A DNA stretch of 64,000 nt from Limnanthes douglasii subsp. nivea (lineage: Eukaryota; Streptophyta; Magnoliopsida; Brassicales; Limnanthaceae): the NCBI GenBank assembly GCA_036936605.1, contig JAUPFV010000005.1, positions 187,424,958 through 187,488,957 of the forward strand. The letters are read 5' to 3'. The position numbers were made by a program, and so were the translations under genes. Below the pieces are notes generated by a model. That model had not been told where the DNA came from and made no database searches. It worked only from the letters and a program-made list of their open reading frames with translations. This document shows positions 23,438 to 34,785 of the stretch, piece after piece (positions within the stretch are counted from its first letter, which is position 1; each line of letters begins with the position of its first letter).

Positions 23438-24593
23438 TTATATATTCCAAGGATGTTGAAGTATTCTTCCCTGCTCATCACAAAGACGATACGCACCTGA
23501 CGTTATTTTCTCCATCACCATATAAGGACCCACCCAATTCGGGGCCATCTTTCCAAGTCGTTTTTTATTTTTCTGAAGGAATACTTTCCTTAAAACCTTA
23601 TCGCCCACTTTAAAATCTCTCATTCTCACCTTTGAATTATATCGACTCCTTATCAAAGTCTGATAATGAATCATATTCAAATAAACTCTAACTCTTTTCT
23701 CTTCGATCACGTCTAGTTGTATTCTTTTTGCCTATTCATTTACATCTTCGGAATATTGAAATGCTCTATAAGAAGGTAAAGTAGACTTTGCAAGACTAAA
23801 AACATCTATACCATACACCATGGAAAATGTGTTTCTTGAGTAACATCTATAGGGGTTGTACGATAAGCCCACAACACCTCTCGCAAATAGTTAGGCCATT
23901 ACTCTACAACATGTATTAAAATTTTCTTCAAACCCTCCACAATAGATCTATTAGTCACTTCCACTTGACCATTTGCTTGGGGATGAAAAGGTGTAAAAAA
24001 CATTGTGTTATTCCCTTCGAAACGCAAAAAAGAAGTCATTTCTCTGTTGTTGAATTGAGGATCATTATGTATGGTGATTTTCTGAGGCACTCCAAATCTA
24101 TTCCCCATCTATTAAAAGGAATAACTTTGAATATGGAAGTAAGCGGTGTTGCTAGTTTGTGAATAGAATTGGAAAAACGTTGGCAAGTATCAGAGCCTCG
24201 AACTAAGACCTTGGTATCAATCATAATTGAATGCTAATAATAACGTGCCAACAAAACCCGACGCGTCAAAGACTTGAAACCACAATAACTTGAACCTTCA
24301 CTATCATGCAACTCAAATAATCTTTTTTTTTAAATTCTTGTTTTCCCAAACAATGCAGCAATGGTCCACTTAAATATTTTTTTGTATAATACTCCATCCA
24401 ATACAACATGACCATAAGCGTTATACCTTAAATTTTTAGCCAGCTGTGCATCTTGAGGTAACGTACATCTTACTACAAAATTAAGGATATCAGACCTCCA
24501 ATCACTTCGAATTATATCTGGAGTAACAAATACTTTCTCAGCATATTTACATTGTTCTGATCGTATTAAAATTGAAGGACTCTCATGTAACAA
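23438..24593 (-). pseudogene. Tat-1 integrase remnant with internal deletion
   Basis: The C-terminal part (VGDKVLRKVFLQKNKKRLGK, WVGPYMVMEKITSGAYRL) lies at 23438-23710. The end of the core is at 23899-24108, including IHNDPQFNNRE and PFHPQANGQVEVTNRS. The zinc-binding region lies at about 24170-24310 (CGFKSLTRRVLLARY). RWG at about 24090-24100 is fused directly to RFGVPQK, whereas Tat-2 has about 51 residues between them, so the first catalytic Asp is deleted. 24330-24593 is the linker to the second RNase H. Frames are broken. Confidence 0.85.
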
Positions 24594-24599
24594 TATCCA

Positions 24600-25030
24600 T
24601 GGATATTCTCATGTATAAGAAATTATTACCAAAGAATCAAAAATTGTATTATCTCTTCGGTTAATATACTATATTATCACTTTGTCAAACAAAGGAGTCA
24701 AATTTCGAAACTCGCGTAGATACAAAATTAATTGATCTTTCTTGCCTCAGATACACCTGCCATGTGATTTGCTACTAGTTGCGACTCTGTTTCCAAACGA
24801 ACTGTTGTTGCTCCACAAGTGTTTGCAAACCTTGAACCAGCCAACATAACCTCATATTCAGTCTCATTATTCGATCCGTGAAAAACAAATCGAATAGTCT
24901 GATACATTTCCTCTCCAGAGGGTGCAACTAATTAAACTCCTTCACTATATCCCAATATGCTACACCCACCATCTGTTCGAACCACCCACATCAAAGTCTC
25001 CAGAAAGACCTCTTTATCAGTCTCCTATCT
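24600..25030 (-). pseudogene. Tat-1 second RNase H remnant
   Basis: The minus strand reads VWVVRTDGGCSILGY (from about 25000 leftward), then GEEMYQTIRFVFHGSNNETE, then a SDSQ-like position altered to ETESQ. It aligns with residues 417-490 of the Tat-2 pol protein. This additional RNase H downstream of the usual one is characteristic of the Tat lineage. An in-frame stop follows the DGG block. Confidence 0.75.
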
Positions 25031-25059
25031 GATCGGCTCGAATGAAATTCGAACATAAA

Positions 25060-26240
25060 AATCAACTAAAGGTTGACCTTTAATAGCTGTTCGAAGAGAA
25101 AAAATGATGTCAAAATCTCCCATTTTACTGACCATTTAGTCATTCTACCAGCAATATTTGGTTGTTGTAACACATTCTTAAGGAGGAAAGAAGTCTGAAC
25201 CACAATGGTGTGAGTTTTAAAATAATGGCGCATTTTTCTAGCAACCACCACTAAAAGCAAAGCCTAATTTTTAAGTTTCAAATACCTTTTCTCTGACGCC
25301 AACAAAATTTTACTAACATAATAAACTGGTTTTGAAACTCCCTCATCTTCGCATATCAACACAGCTCTTACAACAAAATCAGACACTAATATATATAAAA
25401 ACAGCCGCTCTCCAATTCAAGGATTTGACAAAATCTTTGGTGATAACAAAAGTTCTCTAATACTTGAAAAATATATTTCACAATCAGGTGTCCATTCAAA
25501 CTCTTTGGGTCTTCGTAATACTTGGAAAGAAGGAAAACATTTGTCAGAAATCCTTGAAATGAATCGATTAAGGGAAGCTAACCTTCCTGTCAAGACTTGC
25601 ACTTACTTTATAGTTTGAGGTCAAATATTCAGGATCTGCTTATATCCTTTTTCACTAATGGTATACCCTAAAAATTTCCTTGATCGAACACCAAAAGTAC
25701 ATTTTTCAGGATTCAGCTTCAAATGAATGGCTATCAAATCTAGAAAGGTCTCCCGTAAATTTTCAAGGTGTTTAACCAGCATATCATCAATGTATACCTC
25801 CATATTCCTTCCTATCTAAAGAGCAAAAGCCTTATTCACCAACCTTTGATATGTTGCTGCAACATTCTTCAACCCAAATGGCATGACCCTATAACAATGT
25901 AGTCCTTGATCAGTTATAAATTTAGTACTTTCCTAATCTTTTAGATGGACTTGAGTCTGATTATACCCTGAAAAAGCCTCCATAAAAGAAATAATTTTAT
26001 TCCTTGAAGTGGATTCAACCAGTTGATCTATTCGAGGGACAGGGAATGGATCTTTAGGGCATGCTCGATTCAAATCTGTGAAGTCAACACAAATTCTCCA
26101 TTTTACGTTCTTCTTTTTTAATATTACTCGGTTTGCAGTGCATAAAGGATATTGTGCCTCCCTAATATGTCCGACCTAGAGAGAGAAACCACTTCTTGAA
26201 CAATAGCCTCTTAATTTTCCACAGAAACAACTCGTCTCTT
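25060..26240 (-). pseudogene. Tat-1 reverse transcriptase and first RNase H remnant
   Basis: Blocks in order: RVTNVKNVEWRICVDFTDL-like text near 26100, the palm segment near 25970-26000, VEVYIDDMLVKHLENLRETF (25740-25803) with the YIDD catalytic pair preserved, LNPEKCTFGVRSRKFLGYTI, LTGRLASLNRFISRISDKCF (25540-25600) and a decayed first RNase H to about 25066. Each aligns with Tat-2 pol residues 30-395. Stops are scattered. Confidence 0.85.
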
Positions 26241-26559
26241 CTGAATAACAGGCTTTATTTTCAGATTTATAGCTAGGCTATAACATATTCTTTCAGATGG
26301 AACTCCTATCACATCCTCTGTTTACCAAGTGAAAACATCCAAATTATCAAAAAAAATTATAACAATTGATCACGCAAAGTAGATAACAACAATGTTCCTA
26401 TTTGTAAAGTCTTCCCATTAAAAAACATATGCTCTTAGATATCCGCACTCATTGTTAAAAAAAACCCTGGGTTTCCTTCGAATCATTCATTCCCTCTCTG
26501 AAGTCAGCCCTTTGGTTGCTATTCAGCCATCTAATCCTCAGAAATAGAATATCGAACCC

Positions 26560-27100
26560 TGAGTGCTGTTACATAACATTTCCTAGCCACGTTTTGGTTG
26601 CTTTGAACCAAAAAACACGATCTCTAATGACATACTTCAAACATTGATGAATAGTAGACACAAATACATACATTTTTGAAAGCCAAGATCTCCCAAAAAT
26701 AGCATTGTAACTAGTTGGACATTCAACACCATGAACAATACTTGAACTTTCTTTTTAAACACGCCTTTACCCAAACATAACTCACTTTCGAATTATCCAA
26801 TTACTTGAGTCGTTACCTCTGTAAACCCAATTATAGTACGATCAGACCGAAAAATTTAAGGAAGATTATGCATCCTATCATATATAGACTTGAATAACAC
26901 AATTGCAGAACTCCATGTATCTATTAGAACACGTCGAATTTCAACTCTATATATTTCCGCCCCTATAACCACTCCATCCTCATGAAGACCAGCTATTGCC
27001 CTCAAATCATCCTCATCGAACAAAATAAAAGGAGTTTCATGACTGTTATATAAAAGAGTAGACATCTTTCCATCTACTTAAGTTGCTAAAATGACAACAT
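26560..27100 (-). pseudogene. Tat-1 protease remnant, active-site glycine lost
   Basis: The frame 26856-27065 contains FDEDDLRAIAGLHEDGVVIG and RRVLIDTWSSAIVLF. It aligns with the Tat-2 protease IVFDEDDLRNIVGPHEDAVV and RRILVDTGSSTNIL. The aspartic-protease signature D-T-G is changed to D-T-W. Further left DRTIIGFTE and GKGVFKKKVQVLF match DRSIVGFTG and GKGPFKKMVRILF of Tat-2. Confidence 0.8.
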
Positions 27101-27109
27101 GCCTTTTCG

Positions 27110-28960
27110 TGGATTTATTAGTATGACTAGACATGAAATCTCCCCCAAAGATGGCTAAAGATTCAAAATACTCACATAAACTTTGAGTCTGTCCTTGCTC
27201 TATTGGTTCATCCACTACTCACATAACCGATCTGGATCTGTATCGATATATTCTGATGATGCATCAAAGTCATCACATGTAGAATCTAAAATTATTAAAG
27301 AACTTTCATTCTTCGAATTTGTATTAGTAGCTAGTTGTATCGATGCGCTCCGAAGTTTCAATCCACTGCTTTTCCCTTTAACAAAAGTAGTCAATTTACC
27401 ATTTTCTATCAAAACTTGTATCTCCATATTTAAAGCTATGGAATCTGTAGTGTTGTGCCCAATATCATTATAATATTTGCAAAATCTATTATTGCGCTCT
27501 TGTTTTGGTTTGTTTATTGGAGCTAGTTTTTTAAAGTTTACATAATCTTTGGAATTTTTATAAATTGAACAATGTTCTGAGTTAAATCAACATAATACTC
27601 TGGCCTTATCCACTAATTTGGCCATGGTCTTTAAAACTGATAACCTATAACTTGAGTTGGAAACCCCCTAGTCCGATGATGAAAATTATTGTTATTCCAT
27701 TGACGAGGCGGCTGATAATTCGAAGAGTGTCCTTGATTACTTGAAACCTGCCCTGAATTATTTTGACTAGATTGAACCACTCCTCGAACCCTAGTTGATT
27801 CGTCCACTTTAATTTAGTCCTAGACTTAAGCCATAAGTGCTCCAAAAGTTAAGGCTCTCTTTTTTGTTGTCTAATTTGCTAAATCACTTGGTAATAACCC
27901 TTGTCGAAATGCATTCATAGCAATTCACAATTATCCAGTGATGCTTTTGTTAAAACAAAACGCTTAGTATTATCTTTTAATTTCTCTCCAAAACCCTGCT
28001 TACATTGTATCATTGTATCTCCATTTTCACGCATTTCTTTGCTTCCCACAAACTATCGTCTGAAAGCTGTAAGAAATCCTTGAAGTTGGTAATATATCCC
28101 ATAAGAATCCTATTACACTACCCTTGAATGTCTAGGAAAAATATTTGCATACCAGCCTGTCATCATCTTCGAAGTTCGTCATATAGTTCTTGAATTGTTC
28201 GATGTGATCATTAGGATCCTGTATCCCATCTAATTTTTTTTATCTTAGAGATATCAAAACGCTTCGGAAGAGTAATGGACCTTATCTCAACTGTTAAATG
28301 AGAATTTTTCCAGTGTACTCCTTGTACATATTGGTCATCTCATCCTGTTCTCATATGTATTGGTTAAATGTATTCCTTTCACACCATTCAGTTTCCCTCA
28401 ACCAATGGGGCATATTGTCTATTTTTTGTTTATAATCTTTATGCGATTTTCGAGGCCAACCTCTTTCTTCTTTCAAAGATCCCTGATACCTCTTTTGCTT
28501 AGTTGATCCTTCCTCCGATTTCGAGCTATCAAATTCGTCATCACTAGATGTAATATCTTGTGTATGTCTTTCTTTTCTTTTCGTAAGGTACGATGCTCTT
28601 TATCTGACCCAAAATATGTTTTTTTCTGATCACTTCATATCTTATGTGTTGTATATGATCGATCAGATTAATTTTCCAGCTCCCATTTCTCTGCAACTTG
28701 TCGTACTTCAGATTTTTGCCTTCCTGACTGAATATGTTGTTATCTTTGAACATATTTGTCATTTAAAGCTGTTATTTTATCCAACAGCTGATCCATCCGA
28801 ACTTTAATATCTGAATGACCTTGCTATAGTGAAATTTGATCATCTTTTTTAATTTCTTCCCTACATAAATGAGATCTCAAAATCTTAATTTCTTTTTGAA
28901 CCGTACGATTAACTTAGTTTCATGGTTGCATATCGATGTGGAGCGGTGTTACTGTGCAAG
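27110..28960 (-). pseudogene. Tat-1 gag remnant
   Basis: The minus strand between the primer site and protease carries decayed gag. Near 27420-27500 RFCKYYNDIGHNTTDSIALN aligns with FCQYHNDIGHTTDDCIALKQ of Tat-2, the zinc-knuckle region, with cysteines partly lost. 27215-27427 continues VLIENGKLTTFVKGK. The retrotransposon gag core lies at about 28100-28300. All frames are interrupted. Confidence 0.7.
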
Positions 28961-29015
28961 AACTCCATAATATTTAGTTTTTTTTAATGTGAAATTAAGG
29001 TACCAATCGAATAGA

Positions 29016-29034
29016 GCTCCCAATGTGGTCGTCA
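29016..29034 (-). promoter_or_regulatory. Primer binding site of Tat-1
   Basis: Minus-strand TGACGACCACATTGGGAGC lies three bases inside the 5' LTR edge. It closely matches the Tat-2 site. The tRNA was not identified. Confidence 0.65.
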
Positions 29035-29037
29035 ATT

Positions 29038-29404
29038 TGTTAAGTACAGATCTGGTTTCTTGAGAGAGAAAGTAAAGAAAGTATTTAGTTGTAGAGAGAG
29101 AAAGTAAAATAAGAATTAAGCCTTACCTAATAAAAAAACGTCACATTTATTCATTGCCTCAGCCTTTATTTATAGGTGCCTTAGACTTAGTATAACAGAA
29201 TTACTTAAACAAATGGATAAATTTCCCTTTAAACCTTTATATTTATAAGCAATATAAATACTCTCTTTCAACTATACACTTTATCACATATAACTTTATT
29301 TGTATTATATGTAAGCCCTCAATCTTTTATATTCTTATCACCACTCATGTGTGGGACTTACATAAATAAGATGCCGGGGGACTATGAGATAGTCTCTCTT
29401 AACA
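29038..29404 (-). repeat. 5' LTR of Tat-1
   Basis: 367 bp bounded by the inverted words TGTTAAG (29038) and CTTAACA (29404), with the primer site adjacent. No second copy was found near 20,000-20,600. Confidence 0.7.
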
Positions 29405-30634
29405 AAAAAAATGAAGATTAGTTATTTTTAAATCAAAATTCGTATTTTTATTATATTAATTATTATATAAATAGTATTTTTATGAATAAAAAGCTAAGCA
29501 CCGCGACTCTCGTTGCAACACCGCGGCCTTCAGACCAGTAACTACCACGGGTCCTCATACGCTATTAAAAATTAATATTGAGTAACCATAGACCAGTCCA
29601 TATTTCACAGAGAGAATCTCAGTTTTGAGTTAGAAGCCTCCCAAATGAGATGGGGAAAATGGAATTCGACGAATATGTGTCTTATTGATTCAGATAATAT
29701 GTTACATCAGATACAATCAGAGAAAATGTTGAAACCTCAAGTGATAAATTTGTCTCTGGTGGCGAGCTTCCCTTGGAAAACCAACCAATTAATTAATAAT
29801 CTATGGAAATATTAAACGTGTCCCAAACTAGGTTATCCCAAGAGACCTTAAGGGCCGAAACCCGAGTGGCATGATATGCGTTGTTAATTGTAAAATTTTA
29901 CTTTTCTAATTAGAGAGCTAGATCTTAACATCATATATATTTGAATAAGTGAGGAGTAAACTAATGTTGTCATAAATTTCTTGAAGATAAAGTTGATTAG
30001 ATATACTCTCATAGCAAATTTAAACGCACTAGTTCCATATGCCATCAAAACTAATGTATGTGACTTCACTATTGTTGTGCACTCTAGCATAATGCATATT
30101 ATTAGGATCATAACAGTTGAAAATTAAATTAGAAAATATGTACGGATCATACAAGAGATAGGTGGACCAGTCGTTTCCAATTTCAGATTTGTATAAGTTA
30201 GCAGCTAGAGGTCTATGGTTGAGGATTTTTCTCCATCCCGATCTAGGGGCCAGACCTACAAGAGGTTTCTAAAACCATATGTTTTTTTAATTTATTAAAG
30301 CTAATTGAGTCACTCTAAATTGAAGTAGATTTTCTATTAAAAATAGACCAAAACGTGTTTAAAGGTGGACCGTAAGAACTATAATCTCAAGGTCGCCCTC
30401 TTGTAAGGAAAAGTGACTTTATCCTAAGTTACTTTATTACCAGATATTTTCATTTATGGGCTAGACTATATAAAGCGTCTTAGTAGCTAGAAGAGCTCCT
30501 TCAATACTCTAGCATGAGGAATGAACATAGATGACCAATAGACTTGGCCAACGAAAATCACATATTTGATTTGTTAGAGTCATAAGAAAGGTGTTTGGAG
30601 GTCCATGAGTTGAGGTGACTTTGTTGAAGATATT

Positions 30635-31022
30635 CCTAGAGTAATTGTAAGAGAGTATGAAGGTGATAAAGAGAAATCCTAGGTAGCATACATGTAAGGA
30701 ACCCTACTTGAATATGAGGACAATGTAAAGATTACGACGAATGTGATCATTAAACTAGAGAGAAAGATTTGGCTTTTCCTAGGGTTGATCTGGAGGCCAG
30801 AGAGGGAGGAAAATTCCTCAACCCTTTTCCTAGAGTAATTGTAAGAGAGTATGAAGGTGATAAAGGGAAATCCTAGGTAGCATACAGGTAAGGAACCCTA
30901 CTTGAATATGAGGACAATGTAAAGATTACGACGAATGTGATCATTAAACCAGAGAGAAAGATTTGGCTTTTCCTAGGGTTGATCTGGAGGCCAGAGAGGG
31001 AGGAAAATTCCTCAACCCTTTT
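30635..31022. repeat. Tandem duplication of 194 bp inside LINE-2
   Basis: 30635-30828 and 30829-31022 are nearly identical; by eye only about four or five bases differ. The unit begins CCTAGAGTAATTGTAAGAG and ends CTCAACCCTTTT. It covers part of the LINE RT just after the FVDDL block. Confidence 0.93.
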
Positions 31023-31227
31023 TGCTCAACTTGATGGAAGTAGTGTCAGCACGATAAAAAAATCATAAGGTCATCTACAAAGCAGAGCTTTATGATTTTG
31101 AGTTCGTGAAATTTCTAGTATAAGTTAAAAGAGGGATGACAATTTTTCTCATTCATAATACTTGAGATGACCTGCATCACAAAGATGAAGAGGAAAGAAA
31201 ATGATCGTCTTATCTGAGGCTTTTTTA

Positions 31228-31551
31228 TTATTTCAAAAGAGCCAAAAGGGTTCCCATTGATGTTAACTCAGTAAGAATGGGTAGATAACATTGAATGATC
31301 CACACGATTATTTGATGCGGAAAATCCATGAAGATAAGGTTATCAAAGAGGAAGTTCCATTGGTACGCCATAAAAAAGGCCTTCAAGAGGTCAATTTTGA
31401 GAGAGACCATATGCCTTTTCATATTTGTGTGATAGCCGTGAAGGAGATCTTGTGAAAATAAGATATTATCCATGATGTTGAGGCCATGAATGTAGGTAGA
31501 TTGAGAGGAATCAATAAGGTAGTGAAAAAGGTCTTCGATTTTATTAGACAA
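31228..31551 (-). pseudogene. LINE-2 reverse transcriptase segment
   Basis: A 107-codon open frame covers the fingers and palm of a LINE RT: LSNKIEDLFHYLIDSSQSTY, then IHGLNIMDNILFSQDLLHGY, then SLKIDLLKAFFMAYQWNFLF. The last block corresponds to the first catalytic Asp region (consensus KIDLxKAYDSVxWxFL) with the Asp positions preserved. It aligns with 40255-40716 of LINE-1 (SAFVHGRSI, LTQDLMHGYQTNRK, NIDLMKFFNNMRW). The frame ends before the FVDDL block, which lies in another frame to the left. Confidence 0.85.
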
Positions 31552-31559
31552 TACTATTC

Positions 31560-32020
31560 ATATGATTTTGTTAGGAAATATTACAATAATCGATTGATTT
31601 AAAATCAAAAAGGGATGACTGGTTTTCTATTTTCGATATGAGGATGATCTAGGTTTTATTCTAGCTCCAGTCTTAATGGTTCTGGAGGAAGAAATGATGG
31701 TGAATGGTTTAAAAAATGTATTTATTCGTGATTGACCACTAGGATTTATAAAAGGTGGAGCTAAAATCATCCGGGTTAGGGATAGTTGAGGCATGAAAGA
31801 TACATATGACTTCTACATACTGATATTATCGTAGTCAAGATCATCATCATTGTCAAGCTACATGCAACGTTCAACTTCATGTTGGAGAGATAATGGTGAG
31901 AGCGAATGATCTTTTCCAAGAGTTGTCTTGCCTCCATGAGATATTTTCTACACTTCATAGGCTTGGTGATCCGCATGGGAGTTGGTTCGCGCTGATGAGG
32001 ACATGTTGAAAACAAGGAAA
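31560..32020 (-). other. Unassigned coding-like stretch beside LINE-2
   Basis: Just upstream of the RT fragment on the minus strand, three frames alternate. They include an acidic segment (CMxLDNDDDLDYDNISM near 31820-31870) and APPFINPSGQSRINTFFKPF near 31700-31760. It does not resemble LINE endonuclease and I recognise no family. It could be a fragment of a captured gene or of another element. Confidence 0.25.
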
Positions 32021-33560
32021 TATATATGTAGAGTGATAAAAGAACATATATGGGCTAACATACCTTGGGAGGTCTTGGGATCAGCAAAGGTGATTAACGG
32101 TGATGGCATATTTGGAAGGTAAAGATAAACTATTTATAGAATTTCTTTTGTCTTCATGTTATCAGGAGGTCTGATGGGTGGAAACACGTAGGTTTTCTTT
32201 CTTTTTAGCGACAAAATTTCTTTTAGTTTTGCTAGGAATTTCTTTAAATGAGAGATTTGCTTTGCGAGTGTTTATCAGGCTTGACAATGAGGAATGAGAT
32301 GAAATGCATTATATCTAAAGTCTCTTTACTCATTGACTTGCAGAAAATATAGAAAGTTAAACCTATTTAACTTTATGATTTGGCTTATAACGTTAATCTT
32401 AGTATGGGGTGTATGATATTAGAGAAAACAAATAGTACAATAATAGTTTTGGTAGGATTGTAGGGAGACCAACAAGTTTTCAGATTTAGTATATAGGTTG
32501 AAATGATAACCCATGTTGCACATAAAGGTAAGACAAAAAAAAAGGTAATTATATTTAATATTCTGTTGTAGGCGCTCATAAATGAAGACAAACATGGCTT
32601 ATTTAGTATGCTTCCAATGAAAATGCAGTGACTATGGGATGAAGGGAAGTGAAAATATCCTCAAGCAGTAAATAACGGCCTTGAGCCCTATAAATGAGGA
32701 GGGCGTCAATCAGAACCAAGGTGGTGGGAACAACTATCTTATGGTTGAGCCGCTGGAGGAGAAAAGGAAGTGAAACTACCATTGTTAAAGAAAATAATAT
32801 ATTTTTTGAAAAATGTGTAAAATCTATATAGATTGATCTTCATCTATAAGCCATAAGGCTTGGAGATGAAAGATTAAATTTAACATAATTATAAAATTGT
32901 GTGCAAGTTGCAGATCAACTATATTTTTCGGTTTTGTAAATTTGAATCTAGAGAGAATAAATGGTATATCTCTAAACTAACAACACGTTTTTTTAGGGTA
33001 ATCTCTCAATCATCACCTAACATCAAACTTATTTATCAATAAAAATCCAAGATTTGAAAACTACAGATAGCCCCATAGTGTTAAATTAGTATTTACATAT
33101 AACGACATTGATTTTCTTTTAATACTAATATACCCCAACCGTTTTACCTTTTTTGTTTCTTGTATTGTTTTTTCAATGTCATATCTTTCAAAATTATAGG
33201 TCCAAAAATATATCCGAAAATACAATTGGTTTTATTTTTCTAAGACGAACAAAACTAAATCCGTGAAATATATTTTTTATTTTAAATGCAAAATTACGTG
33301 TAAATTGGTTGCAAAGATAGAAAAAGAAATTCGCCAAACATATGACTCGTGTGTTTTTGGATTTTTTTAAGTTAGGATTTGAAATAGAGTTTTGAATGTT
33401 AAAAATTGGAGTTGCGGAAATAAGTGAAAATATGTTACGAAAATAAGAAAAAAGTAGTTGTCAAAATAGGACTTTGGTTGCAAAATAAGTTTGATGGTGT
33501 GATTTTATCTCTCTTAATTTTTATGTTTTTTGTAAATGTCATATATTTCAAACCATAACT
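32021..33560. other. AT-rich DNA, no gene recognised
   Basis: Possibly still LINE-derived near 32630-32770, where the minus strand reads NHKIVVPTTLVLIDALLIYR in an open stretch. No known motif. From 32,800 rightward the sequence is plain AT-rich DNA. Confidence 0.4.
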
Positions 33561-33721
33561 CTAAATATATATATATATATATGAAAATTTCATTAGTTAT
33601 TTTTAAGGTCTACCAAATTAAATCCATGAATTTGTTTTAGATGTAAAATTATTTGTAAATTGGTTTTAAAAAAAGAATCTCCAAACATATCACTCATAGA
33701 TTTCATTTTGTTCGTATTTAA

Positions 33722-33724
<3 letters not shown>

Positions 33725-33814
<90 letters not shown>
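33725..33814. repeat. (AT)45 microsatellite
   Basis: About 90 bases of pure alternating AT, the longest in the window. The open frames across it (Tyr-Ile repeats) are artefacts of the repeat. Confidence 0.95.
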
Positions 33815-33817
<3 letters not shown>

Positions 33818-33905
33818 CGGAGGGAACCCGCAACCGCTACTCAGAGTGCAATGAGTGCGCACAGGGTAAACCCTCAGTCTGACGCGATAGCCTGCAAACC
33901 AACGC
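33815..33905. repeat. GC-rich motif joined to the AT tract
   Basis: The segment contains GGAGGGAACCCGCAACCGCT, GTGCGCACAGGGTAAACCC and ATAGCCTGCAAACC. I recall similar sequence (GGGAACCCGC...GCGCACAGGGTAAACCC) next to (TA)n tracts at many loci in other plant genomes, which suggests a dispersed repeat end. The family was not identified. Confidence 0.4.
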
Positions 33906-34589
33906 CAAATTTTGAAAGATATAGAGTTTTAAATGTTAAAATAACAAATAAAAAAAATTAATTTTAGTCCATGGTCCAAGATTGTACATCCCTTCTATAT
34001 TATATTTTCACGAGTATTGTTAGAAAAATTTAAATTTTATATAACCTAATTTCCTGAATTGTTATTACTTATTAGTAATTCCATACTTAATTGGATGCTT
34101 ATCGATGACTCACTTTTTTTCTATTGATATGCCTAGCTTTATCAAATAACAATAAAAATAATAAAATCTAATTAGGATTTCATAAAACAATTCCTTAGAG
34201 ACAATATCTTGAATTTAAATTGAACTTCAAACATATCAATTTGTTCTTTTATATTTTTATTTCTATAGTTTAAAATCAAATTTTTACGTATTCTTCTAAT
34301 AGAAAAGATACATATTTTACTTGTAAAATATATTTTATATATTTTTCTGAAAGAAATGACAATCACTTTTATTAGAAATAATAATATAATCATATTTAGA
34401 AATCACTATACATAGATATAATTTAAATAATATATATTAAAAATTAAAAATTAACTAAATTAACTAAATTAAATAAAACATTAAATGGTTGTTTAATTTT
34501 GTAAGGTTACACAACTATCTAATATTTTTCTCCAAAAATACAATTGATTTATCATTATGTTATTTTTTAAAATATAAATGTTAGTTTAG
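33906..34589. other. AT-rich DNA, nothing recognised
   Basis: No coding, RNA or terminal-repeat signal seen. Confidence 0.5.
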
Positions 34590-34785
34590 TGAATATAGTG
34601 TGGTTTTGACTTCGTACATTAAAGCGTAAATGGTTGAAGCTTCATTGATTCGATGCATAGGTCTCGGTATTGGCTACAACGACCAAGACATTGACTGCAT
34701 CGTTCAGGAAGCCTTTGGTCAAGCCAAGTAACTGAATCAATTATAATTCCATCATTCGAGGAGTTGGCTGCCGAAAGACAAAAAT

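Larger units (their letters stand above)
20561..29404 (-). mobile_element. Tat-1: decayed Ty3/gypsy Tat-lineage element
   Basis: Reading leftward from the 5' LTR (29038-29404): primer site, gag, protease, RT, RNase H, a second RNase H, integrase, a 36-bp tandem repeat, and finally a ~2-kb gene on the opposite strand. This order, two RNase H domains and an antisense extra ORF are hallmarks of the Tat lineage. The primer site TGACGACCACATTGGGAGC is close to that of Tat-2, and every domain aligns with Tat-2. The 3' LTR was not found. Stops, frameshifts and a deletion in integrase show it is much older than Tat-2. Confidence 0.85.
29405..32020 (-). mobile_element. LINE-2: decayed L1-type LINE fragment
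   Basis: Minus-strand text matches the RT and downstream part of plant L1 LINEs. Blocks are DSSQSTYIHGLNIMDN and SLKIDLLKAF (31228-31551), LCFVDDLMIF near 31050-31080 (the catalytic F-A-D-D block with Ala changed to Val), LNSWTSKHLSY near 30580-30620, and weaker zinc-knuckle-side text to about 29600. No endonuclease was recognised upstream of RT, so the copy is probably 5'-truncated. Limits are approximate. Confidence 0.7.

Noticed and set aside
33593..33862. Open frames with long Tyr-Ile repeats on both strands
   Set aside because: They are translations of the (AT)n microsatellite.
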